DNA from: Prostheceraeus crozeri
Taxonomy: Eukaryota; Platyhelminthes; Polycladida; Euryleptidae
Direction of reading: 5' to 3'
Assembly: GCA_907163375.1 (NCBI GenBank)
Contig: CAJQUW010005784.1
Coordinates: forward strand, 496,001-560,000
DNA length: 64,000 bases
Shown here in pieces: positions 55,059 through 64,000 of this stretch. Position 1 is the first letter of the stretch, and each line of letters begins with the position of its first letter. Below the pieces are notes generated by a model. That model did no database searches, was not told the DNA's origin, and saw only the letters and a program-made list of their open reading frames with translations. A program made the translations under genes and the position numbers.

Positions 55059-57968
55059 GTAAGTAGAAGTTCATCTAATCGGGAGAATAATATTTCTAGC
55101 AATTTTATGAACGGTTTTTCATTCTTATAAGCCATTTTACTTTTGGGCTTTTCCACGAGAGAAGCGACCGGCACTTGTGATACTTTTCAATCTCTACATT
55201 ATGTGACGCAATATCACGAAACGACCTTTAAAGTTAAGCTATCGCTCCAAAATGAAATTGTTGTCCCAAACTCTTAGTAATCAAAGCTTCCTTTAAAGAA
55301 AATTTTGTTAAATTATATGCTATTGCCCCCTCTCCAACCAGATACCCCCATTTCGGAAGAACTCTAATGTGAAATGAAGAGCCATCTGCCTGCATTAATT
55401 GCTTCATCCCTCAATGACCTACATGTAACTTTATTGAGTGATGCGCTTTCTCAAATATTTCTGAGTTTATATATAAAGAACGAAACCCCAATCATGTTGG
55501 TGTTCAATTCAGAGTTGTCACTTGGTCTGTAGATATCTACAGTCTAGTCTGTAAAGTTTGAAAATGGTCTGTATTTTTTAATCAACATTTATTTTCAGTT
55601 AGTAAGAAAACGTATTATGTACATTGCATAGCATACGCACGTAGTTCTGTTGCTAGTGGTTATTTTTAGAGCAATCCAGCTGAACTACTAATAGATGGAA
55701 AAAAGAATGGAGTAAAGAATAGCTTTATACAGTGTAATCTGGATTAGCGAGAGAAAGTTCCATTACATGCAAAATTTTCCGTTTAAGCAGGAGAAAATAT
55801 ATTGTGGATTTCATGTGAGTCATTTCTTTAATGCACAGATAGTTTTGACTTTAGTCCATTTTGTCTGTCATCTTCGTTCCAAGTGTCGATATTTACAATT
55901 TGTTTCTTGAGCATTCATATATTTTAGCAGTGTGGTAGGAGTCATTCTGAACGTCAGGTTTCGGATGAGTTTTGAGGTTAGAGAAAGATGGGTTATGCAT
56001 CGCCTCAAAAAACGCCTTCATACCTTAAAAACACGCATATTACAGTGCGTGTGTATTGAATGTGAAAGGAGAATAAAATTTACAGCTAGTCAGTAGTCCA
56101 GATCTCCCCAACCAACCAGCAAATACAATGCACTATTAACTACGTTTTTAAGACTTAATGTACCAAACGCCCCTATTGGAAATTCAAAATTTGAAAAATA
56201 AAAATGTCTTTCATGCGCTTTGGTTCTGTTACATAGGTGTCTACTAATATATAAATGATTTAATGAATTTGTAAATAGAGCTAAAACAATTTAGTACCAA
56301 TCGCCCTATTTTCTTGATTTTTGTACAGTGAGCCCTGATTATTGCTATAATGTGCAAAGAGCCCGAATTTCTTATAATCGCGTGCACCAAGCGCCCCAGT
56401 CATAATGATAATATGATATATTTCGAAATGACAGACGCATGACGATCACAAATAATCAAGGGAGAAGATAAGAAGTCAATGAGAAATAATATCACTATGA
56501 ATCATTCGATGGATAAAGTTCTTTCCGTTGATCGCATTGATGATCGTTAGCCTAGGTCTGAGGTTCCTGCGATGTGCAGTTTCCGGTGGTAGAAATCGAT
56601 AAAGCACGTGTCCCCGGTGCTGTAATATTTTGTTAAACAGTCTTTTTCACTTTTCTCAGCTATCACACTTGCGTCCGCCATTTTGCTGTAGCCGTACCTC
56701 ACTCCTCGCCTCAGATATTGTTCTATCCTCCTCCCTTCGTTAGCGTTCGTGAATCCCCACCACTTGGGAGCAGCATAAAAATCTTGTTGGTAATCATTGT
56801 TGAGTATATGTTGCTTAGCTCCTCGACTTTTCATTATCTTCATTGTGCATATGCTCTTGTTGCATTTTTTCAATATCCTGCTCACGTGGGCGTCCATATG
56901 TAGTTTTTGTGTGAAGGTGACTACGAGGATTATGATTTCTGAAGTACGTCTGATGTTAGGAAAATGTGGCGGCTCCGTGTATATTATCTTCGAAAGATAA
57001 TTTCATGCTATTTTGTTTCGTTGAGGTTGAGGTTCGTGTTTAATGCCCACTCCTTTATATGTTGTAACTCGACTGGTGCTGTATCGAAATTTTACGGCGG
57101 TACAATCAGATATGTATCATCTGCATATTTTATGCATGTTGGATGGAAAATTCCAACATGCAAAATGCTCCAAGGATGATGGTTCTGGCTGCTATTTGGG
57201 GAATTCGAGTTATCGGCACATTTGTCTTTGATGATCATGTTACAAAAGACTCGCACCTTTCTCTGCTTCAAACTTTTCTTGAACCGATTCTCAATTGAAA
57301 TATTTTGTATTTTGCATAAAATGTATGTATATATAACCTATTCAATGTACCGTATTCACAATGAAATGGTTTGCTTTGTAAATTACCACATATTCCCTAT
57401 GGTGCGGAACTATTGAGACATCCTGTAGACAGTCGTCATCATAGATTTATTGTCTCTTTAGTGGTGTCAGACATGCTTTTCGTGCATGCCCAAGTTTGCA
57501 GTTTACTTTTAAAGCCATCATTTGCGAAGAAATGTGGTCTTAAATACCACCCATTTTCACGTGAACTTACTGCAGATGATACTTGCCAACTTTCCAAATT
57601 ATTAAGACACCGGTATTTTTTATAGACTTACTTTTCCCTTACTACTTTGGATATGATTTACCTTTTCTATTTTATGATTCAAATTTTTCACTTTAAATGC
57701 GTCTTCCTTTTGAATGAAATAAGGATCCTGGCTGCTATTCTTTGTAATTTCGCAGTTAAATTGCCTCCTCAGGTTCTTAGGTTTCATTTGCGAAAATTTT
57801 CGAAATAATACTTGATGATCATGAAATGACAGCAAGAATTATTTTTTCTCTCGCTAATACTAAATACCATGATGATGCTTGAGAAATATTACATTTTATT
57901 GTTTTCCTTTGCATGTAAAAAATTTAATCTCAGGTATTGGCAACGTGTTTTGTATCTCTCCATTCCAG
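55059..57968 (+). other. Candidate second intron of the giant gene
   Basis: GTAAGT at 55059 to CTCCATTCCAG at 57968. It contains a LINE fragment on the minus strand (56547-57180) and otherwise no recognised gene. Confidence 0.5.
56547..57180 (-). pseudogene. LINE reverse transcriptase fragment, minus strand
   Basis: From about 57140 downward the minus strand has KYADDTYLIVP (RT catalytic box) and HIKEWALNTNLNLNETK. After frame breaks comes an open 116-codon part (56897-56547) with HVSRILKKCNKSICTMKIMK and the YAAPKWWGFTNANEGRRIEQ motif found after the RT of many LINEs. It is a different element from the LINE at 48850-53395. Confidence 0.75.
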
Positions 57969-58214
57969 TTATGGATTGCATTGTACTTCCGAACAATCGT
58001 CCAACTCGGGCCTTACAAGATTATCACGGACCAACATTCTCATTACGTGGCTTTATTCGATTTATCTGCACTGACGGACAATATAAGAAAATCTACGAAA
58101 ATGTAATTGGTCATCCTCGAAAAGACTATAGAGTTTCTGTCATTCTTGATACATCCGCCTCAATGGTAGGCATGACTGCAGTTGGATCCATCGAAACCTT
58201 TCTAGTGTTAGCCG
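57969..58214 (+). CDS. Exon opening a second midasin-like VWA domain
   Basis: The acceptor CTCCATTCCAG ends at 57968 and the donor GTAAGT begins at 58215. After two bases that complete the previous codon, 81 codons are open, followed by one base. The protein contains a positively charged stretch leading into YRVSVILDTSASMVG, a MIDAS motif (D-T-S-A-S) in the 'RDY-hydrophobic-D-S-S' setting typical of midasin VWA domains. The domain is cut off after its first helix, so the rest must lie in later exons. I found no acceptable continuation before 64000. Phase and domain type tie it to the giant exon at 2-11059; a separate VWA gene is the alternative. Confidence 0.6.
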
Positions 58215-58930
58215 GTAAGTTTTTAATCGATTTGTTATCTATGTGCATCTGCCTCTAAGTGAATTAATAAATCATTTCATATTGATAATTATGATATCAA
58301 TAGATTTTTGATGAATATGATATTGAAACTAGCCTAACTGATATATGTTTTAGATCATGTTTTCGGGGAAGACAAATTCTATTAAGAATTACTCATAAGG
58401 TGATTACTTATATATCATGAAAATAAAATTCATTACGATATTAATTAAAACGCAAAGTTAGCAAAGTAAGTAGAATAATTAGGTAGTGAGTTTCATCCTC
58501 GGATGAAAAATTGGTAACAGTCCTGAATAGCCGCCATTTCACCCAATAACAGGAATCATCAGGAGGCCCATTACAGATCTCTCAACATCGAAACAACTCC
58601 ATATTTTAAGTTGCAGCCTAATCCTGGTAAATTTGAGATTTGTAATTAGCAAGTTAGTGGAATTTTCGACGGTCATTCAAAAAATATTACTTACAGCACA
58701 CTACCTAGTTGATTTACCAGTAGTGTGTTTAAAGTTGTAGGTAATGTATGTCCGTCGAAAAATTTCGCGACCTTACGAATTGCAAATCTCAAGTAAAGTA
58801 AGTATTGAGAATGTCTCAGCTAAATAACAGATTCCTCGAACAGCAACTAATATTTCATACTACTCATGTGATCAAATGCATTATGTAGCAAAATATTTTT
58901 CATTAAGCTGTGATCTAGCAGCTCAGGATA
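58215..58930. other. Intronic sequence with a palindromic repeat
   Basis: Starts at the donor GTAAGT. 58490-58690 is the second copy of the repeat seen at 11140-11345. Its end (AATTTTCGACGG near 58655) recurs inverted at about 58750-58795, giving a foldback structure. No exon was found. Confidence 0.45.
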
Positions 58931-59135
58931 GTGCTGTTTTCGCAACTAGATTTCATTTTCGAAATCGAAATTATAAAAATTGTAAAAACGTTTTCGAAAT
59001 CGAAATCATATAAAAATTATAAAAACGTTTTCGAAATCGAAATTATGAAAATCATAAAAACGTTTTCGAAATCGAAATTATAGAAATTATAAAAACATTT
59101 TCGAAATCGAAATTTCTGAAATTATAGAATCATGT
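58931..59135. repeat. TTTCGAAATCGAAAT minisatellite, cluster 1
   Basis: About five tandem units of roughly 35 bases built from AAAACGTTTTCGAAATCGAAAT and TATAAAAATTAT. It begins with TAGTGCTGTTTTCG, the end sequence of the related element at 59765, but lacks the right end. Confidence 0.75.
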
Positions 59136-59764
59136 TTAATAAGTCTTAACAACATGACAGTCAGGCCCATGACATTTGACCCTAATTATTTTAGACCGTA
59201 CACGAAAGACTATGGCCCCTTCCGACACCATGTCATAATATGCCTGCATTTGAAATATATGAAATCTGAAATGAAACTTTCATCATAGATTACTATTTTT
59301 TGTATGGGTCTTTTGGTAGTGATTATAATGAATTTGGTTAGAAAAGCATTTCATTTTTCAATTTCTTTTAATGAAAAAAAGCCGTATTCACTATATACCT
59401 TAAATCAATAACCTAGATGCATTTATCAAAAAATGAATGAATACTTACTAAATAACCGTAGAAATAGATAATTCCTTAACTAATTTGAACTTAAGTAGTC
59501 TTCTTTGGATAGGCCTATATGAAGGACGTGTTTGAATAATTGCATTTATTTGAATAACTATTTAAATAGTCCACTTGTAACTAAACCCAACGACCGTTGA
59601 TTAATAACTTCATGGCCTAACGGATTAAAAATCACTTCTGACCACATTTTCATGGGTAAAAATAATTTTCTCAATATTGACCATTAATAATCGAAATGTA
59701 AAATGACAGCAGGATGAATAGGGCATTTTTGTCCTTTGATCAATCACCATTATGCACTGTCATA
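59136..59764. other. Intronic sequence, nothing recognised
   Basis: No gene, repeat or structure was identified. Confidence 0.4.
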
Positions 59765-60069
59765 GTGCTGTTTTCGCATTTCGCCACTAGATTTCATTTC
59801 CGAAATTATAAAAATTATAAAAACGTTTTCGAAATCGAAATCAAAATTTCTAAAATTATAGAAACGTCTTCGAATTCGAAATCGAAATTATAAAAATTAT
59901 AAAAACGTTTTCGAAATCGAAATTATGAAAACGTTTTCGAAATCGAAATTATAAAAATTAAAGAATGAGTTTTCGAAATCGAAATTTTGATGAAATTTCG
60001 ATTTCGAAAATTAAATTGGTGCATTTCGAAAACGTTTTGGAAATCGAAATCGAATTCCGAAAACAGCAC
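59765..60069. mobile_element. MITE with internal TTTCGAAATCGAAAT repeats
   Basis: Inverted ends GTGCTGTTTTCG...CGAAAACAGCAC are flanked by TA on both sides (59763-59764 and 60070-60071). The inside is made of the same minisatellite unit as 58931-59135. It is a 305-bp non-autonomous element; family assignment from TA alone is tentative. Confidence 0.6.
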
Positions 60070-60119
60070 TAGTTCAGGATCTCAAATCATAAGGACGCAA
60101 TTTTTCAATTTCAATTCAC

Positions 60120-60374
60120 CTTAGTTCATCTCTTAGACCTCTCAATGGTGACTGATGGCGATGATAATGATAATAGTTGATGACTGGTGACGATAGTTGA
60201 TGATGATGACACACATGAGCACAAATATATACTACGCGCAGCCCCTGACTGATGATGGTTATGACGCTTGACAAAGATCACTGGTGGAGATGATAATGAT
60301 GATAGCTGATCACAGTCTTGATCACTCACCCTTCCGCTAGTTCACGGTGGCTGTCCGTGGTAATCACTTGTTCT

Positions 60375-60414
<40 letters not shown>

Positions 60415-61160
60415 CCAGTCTTCATCATCATCATCAGTCATCAGTGATATTTGTCAGACATCATAACCACCATCAGTCATCATCAATCATCATAATAAGT
60501 CATCAGTCATTGTCCTGTACGTGGTATTCATTTGCGCTCGCGCGTTTGTTCATCAGTCATGAACAATATTACCATCATCAGTTAGCATTATCAGCGATCA
60601 TCACCAGTTATCAGTGATAATAATCATTATCAGTCATCATGATCATGATGATGGCTGATAACTGCTGATGATGACAACTGAAGGCTAAGGTAATGATGAC
60701 AACACGCACACACACATGAGCACAAATGAATACCTCGCGCATACCCTGACTGATGATGACATATGATGATTCATGATAGTTGTGATGCCTGACAATGATC
60801 ACTGATGATGATGGGCGAATGGGCACAAATCTATCCCAAACTCAACACTCAAATACATGAGCATGAATACCACGCACAACCCCCATGAATTTATGGATGC
60901 TAATGATTACTGATGACGAACACTGGCTCACACACAGTCATGAGCACAAATGATTACCACGGACAGCCACCGTGAACTTTGGGATGATAGTGATCAAAAC
61001 TGATGAAGCTGATGATGACTGATGTCGTCATCAGTCAGGGGCTGTGTGTGGTATTCATTTGTGCTCGTATGTGTGTGCGTGTTGTCATCATACCCATTTT
61101 TTCACCAGCTATCATCATAATCAGTCATCGTCACCACTCATAACCATCATCAGTCATCAC
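60120..61160. repeat. ATC/GAT-rich satellite
   Basis: Degenerate repeats of CATCATCAGTCATCA in both orientations, interspersed with CACACATGAGCACAAATGA and CGCGCAGCCCCTGACTGATG segments, suggesting a higher-order unit. It includes a (TG)18 tract. Confidence 0.8.
60377..60412 (+). repeat. (TG)18 microsatellite
   Basis: Perfect TG dinucleotide run within the ATC-rich satellite. Confidence 0.95.
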
Positions 61161-61806
61161 CAGGGACACGAATTTTCCGCGGGCCGCGGAATTCCGCGGG
61201 AAATCGCGGAATATGCATCATGCCGCGGAAAAATGAGAAAATGAAATTTTCTAAGCTTTTAAATGATATATCGAACGTCAAAATCGGTGATTGCTTCAAT
61301 ACGTTAGAATTATTTCAAATATTTCCTTTATCTCACTACATAAGTCAATTTTATTTTAATTTCGTGTGATTAATATTACCTTTGTCTCTATAATAACAAA
61401 CTAAAATGATAATTCATTCAACAATTTCTTATGTTAACTCGTTGTCCAATCAGAGACGAAATAGTTACACTTCAGAAAGTAAATGGCTATAATGTGTGCG
61501 AGTGCGCTACCTCCACTGACCATATTTTTACAGTTCGATAGATAGCAAACTATATAGATATTTCGTTGCATTTGATGAATTTTTCTGTTGCATTTGTGTT
61601 AGCATTTTTTGTAAATATCTTGTCATGCAAGTACCTGTTTCCGTATCGAATTATATGCTATAGTTATGATTGTTGTCATTTTTATTTTCTAATTGGAGAG
61701 GAAAAGAAAAAATCGTCTTAACTTTTTTTCTTGACTTTGCGCAAATAGCAGCATTTTTATTACCGCGGAATTTCGAGTTTTCTACCGCGGAAAATTCATG
61801 TCCCTG
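61161..61806. mobile_element. Non-autonomous hAT element (MITE), 646 bp
   Basis: Ends CAGGGACACGAATTTTCCG on the left and, inverted, CAGGGACATGAATTTTCCG on the right, flanked by the exact 8-bp duplication GTCATCAC (61153-61160 and 61807-61814). Subterminal CCGCGGAAT motifs repeat at both ends. The interior has no transposase. CAGGG ends and 8-bp duplications are hAT hallmarks. Confidence 0.85.
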
Positions 61807-61910
61807 GTCATCACCATCCTCAGTCTCAACAGTAATCATCACCATCGTCATCATCATTATCAGTCAACATTAACACACCACAAATCACGGGGCTGTTTAT
61901 GGTATTCATT
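61807..61910. repeat. ATC-rich satellite, continued
   Basis: The array resumes directly after the hAT element: TCATCACCATC units, then a GGGGCTGTTTATGGTATTCAT segment like those to the left. Confidence 0.75.
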
Positions 61911-61921
61911 TGCGCTCATGT

Positions 61922-62600
61922 CATAGAGCAAACATGTTAGGTAGAGTAGCAACTCATCAATAATTAAATCCACTTTGTGTATACAGTTTCAATTTTATGA
62001 AATGAACTCGAATGAGACCCAGCATCACATGTGAGATATGCAAATTTCTACACTTTTGGAGAAATTTTTGATTTGACTAATCGTGATAGCAAAACAGAAG
62101 GAATGACAGCATTTTATAAATCCTTCATGTCATCTCAACCTGCTCATCTCTCAGTAATATAGTTTGTTAAATTAGCAATCCGATGGGTTACTATCACTTG
62201 AATGCATAGCCTTGTCTATAAGAGCATTTTCATGAGCGTGATCATATCACAAGTCATAATCTGCCCCTGGAAGAGCAAAGTAAAATAATCACTTTTATTT
62301 TTCACTGACAATGATCACAATTAAGTTAAAAGATGTATTTGAGTGTATCATGAAATTAATTATACCGATGAAAATGGAATTAAAAAGCCCTTGATATCCA
62401 ACTTGTTTCATGCTACTCATAATTGGGCGTCATCTTGGTAGCATATAAATGCAGGAATAATTTGAAAATAATTAGCCTTTTAAAAAATGCCCAAATAATT
62501 TTTTGGTCCCTTCGCAGAAAACTTATACTTCTCATAAAAATTTTCACTGTATACAGATACTTTTTGAGTCCACAATCTATATACTTACTCTATGGCTCAC
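61922..62600. repeat. Inverted-ended repeat, copy 1
   Basis: Starts CATAGAGCAAACATG and ends TATACTTACTCTATGGCTC, so the ends are inverse. Direct homology to 62886-63750 covers nearly the whole length (TTAGGTAGAGTAGCAACTCA, GATAGCAAAACAGAAGGAAT, TCACTGTATACAGATACTTT). Likely a non-autonomous DNA element. Confidence 0.6.
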
Positions 62601-62639
62601 GTCTGAGTGTTGAGATTGAGATAAATTTGTATCCACTTC

Positions 62640-62885
62640 TTCATCACTGATCAACAACATCATCAGTCAGCATTATCATTACCATCATTCGTCATCATCA
62701 GTCAGCATTGTCAGTCATGATTATCTTAGTCATCATCATCATTATCAATCATTCTAAGCATCCCGCAGATCACGAGGGCTGTGCTTGGTATTCATCAGCG
62801 CTCATTTGTGAATGTTGAGATTGAAGCAGATTTGTGACCATTTGTATAGCAGTTATCAACACCATCATCAATATCATCCTCAGTC
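62640..62885. repeat. ATC-rich satellite between the two copies
   Basis: Same TCATCATCAGTCA units as at 60120; copy 2 of the element starts in it. Confidence 0.7.
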
Positions 62886-63750
62886 ATCAGCTAGCACCAT
62901 AGAGTAAGTATATTAGGTAGAGTAGCAACTCAACATCAATTAAATCCCCAATGTGTATAGTGTATACAGTTTCAATTTTATTGAGCAAACTCGAGTTGAA
63001 CCCAATTGGGTATTGAGATCTAATGTGAGATGTGCAAATTTTTGCAGCTTTGAAGAAATTACCACGGAATTGACTGATGATGATAGCAAAACAGAAGGAA
63101 TCCACCGTGTTATAACAGCCTTGGAGAGATTATGTTTGTTAAATTAGCAATTCGAAGGTTGCTGCTACTTCAATGCTCAACCTCAACCGTCTTAATGAGT
63201 GTATTTTCTTAAGTGTGATCCTATCACAAGCTACCACCCACTGGAAAAGAAAAATGACATAATCAAAGTCTATGATCACAATTAACTTAAAAAATGTGGG
63301 TCCACATTACTACTCGTATTCAAGAAACGGAACATAGATTTGGTGAATCATAATATCATACCGATGAAAATGGAACTAAAAACTTGAAATTTCAGCCAAT
63401 ATGCACAATGAGCTCTCAAGGTTTTCATGAGGAGTTGCGGTTCATAAATTTCCCTTCATAATCAGGTTCAGTTTCGCTTAATTAGGATGCTTCTTAGCAA
63501 ATATTAATTGCTTTTGATAACTAACATGTTTCATACTGCTTTTATACTGGGCTCATGTCGATAGTACATAAACACAGAAAAAATTTCAAAAAGATATCTT
63601 TTTAAAAACTGCTCAAATAATGTTTTAGACCACAGGAACGTAATCTCCACAAAAAAACGAATGCTTTTATATAAGAAATTCTCACTGTATACAGATACTT
63701 TGTTTTGAGTCGGTACTTTGCCTACTAGTATATACTTGCCCTATGGCTAG
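62886..63750. repeat. Inverted-ended repeat, copy 2
   Basis: Ends CTAGCACCATAGAGTAAGTAT and, inverted, CTAGCCATAGGGCAAGTATA. Longer than copy 1 by an internal stretch. A 64-codon frame inside (62953-63147) is not conserved in copy 1. Confidence 0.6.
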
Positions 63751-64000
63751 CACCACCAGTTGTCACAATCAGAAATCATTATCATTATTCATCATCATCA
63801 TTCCGCGTTGTGATTATAAGACCACTCCGGCACAAAATCACCGAAATCCGCTGGCCGGAATGGCAAACGTGCTTGTCACTGCTCTTCTGTCGCAGCGTGA
63901 CCTTCAAGCAAGTCAGACGTGTGCACAATGACACTCATACTGGAAGCATGGAGACAGACAGGACTGAGAACGGAAAACGTAACACTCGCAAGACATCGCA
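63751..64000. other. Right edge, nothing recognised
   Basis: A short ATC-rich stretch, then more GC-rich sequence up to the edge; no supported gene. Confidence 0.4.

Noticed and set aside
56159..56400. Three occurrences of ACCAA-N-CGCCC as regulatory sites
   Set aside because: Spacing is irregular and flanks are unrelated; nothing ties them to a gene.
60120..61160. ATC-rich direct repeats as a CRISPR array
   Set aside because: Units are degenerate, in both orientations, without unique spacers of even size; the context is an animal nuclear genome.
62953..63147. 64-codon frame after a TTTTTGCAG acceptor as the next exon of the VWA gene
   Set aside because: In the phase required by the exon at 57969 it meets a stop within nine codons, and the frame lies in a repeat and is not kept in the other copy.

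Overview
The window is nuclear DNA of an invertebrate animal; I cannot name the lineage. The evidence is spliceosomal exon signals (GTAAGT donors, pyrimidine-rich AG acceptors), metazoan-type transposons (Polinton, Penelope-like, Harbinger, piggyBac, mariner, Tc1, hAT, LINE), microsatellites and low GC. No bacterial, organellar or CRISPR features were seen.

Host gene. One reading frame is open from the left edge (base 2) to a GTAAGT donor at 11060. It is one giant exon (about 3,690 codons in the window) of a protein with Hydin/ASPM-like beta-sandwich repeats and a midasin-like von Willebrand A (VWA) domain with a MIDAS motif. Two downstream exons (55004-55058 and 57969-58214) match in splice phase and begin a second midasin-like VWA. 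If these belong to one gene, its first intron in the window is about 44 kb, and by my tally about three quarters of it is transposon.

The intron contains several nested insertions. (1) A Penelope-like (PLE) endonuclease remnant lies between 234-bp inverted arms (11451-12796). (2) A piggyBac-type element with TTAA duplications (14172-19275) is split by a complete Harbinger (15458-18166). (3) A 16.2-kb Polinton/Maverick (20971-37181) has AGT...ACT ends, long terminal inverted repeats and a 6-bp TTCATC duplication; it sits inside a PLE, whose RT part lies on one side and linker/endonuclease part on the other. (4) Two more PLE fragments follow (38281-40085). (5) A mariner (41518-43255, 140-bp inverted repeats) and a Tc1 (46705-48361) come next. 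(6) A LINE (about 48850-53395) is interrupted by a hAT (49604-51594, 8-bp duplication).

The Polinton carries an adenain-like protease, a retroviral-type integrase, a parvovirus-VP1-like phospholipase A2 protein, small virion-type proteins, a major capsid protein, a coiled-coil fibre-like protein, an unidentified (perhaps clamp-like) gene, a protein-primed family B DNA polymerase, a packaging ATPase, a penton-like minor capsid protein and two further genes of Polinton type. Most long genes carry frameshifts or in-frame stops, so this copy looks inactive. Two patterns are unusual: all eleven start codons I can place are immediately preceded by an A-run (usually TAAAA(A)ATG), and about a dozen short GC-rich mini-hairpins, mostly in pairs, are scattered through it. 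Several of these lie in frame inside genes, including three near-identical copies in the polymerase.

Right end (58.2-64 kb). This is non-coding sequence rich in repeats: a TTTCGAAATCGAAAT minisatellite and related MITE, a (TG)n tract, ATC-rich satellite, a hAT-type MITE inserted in that satellite with an 8-bp duplication, and two copies of another inverted-repeat element.
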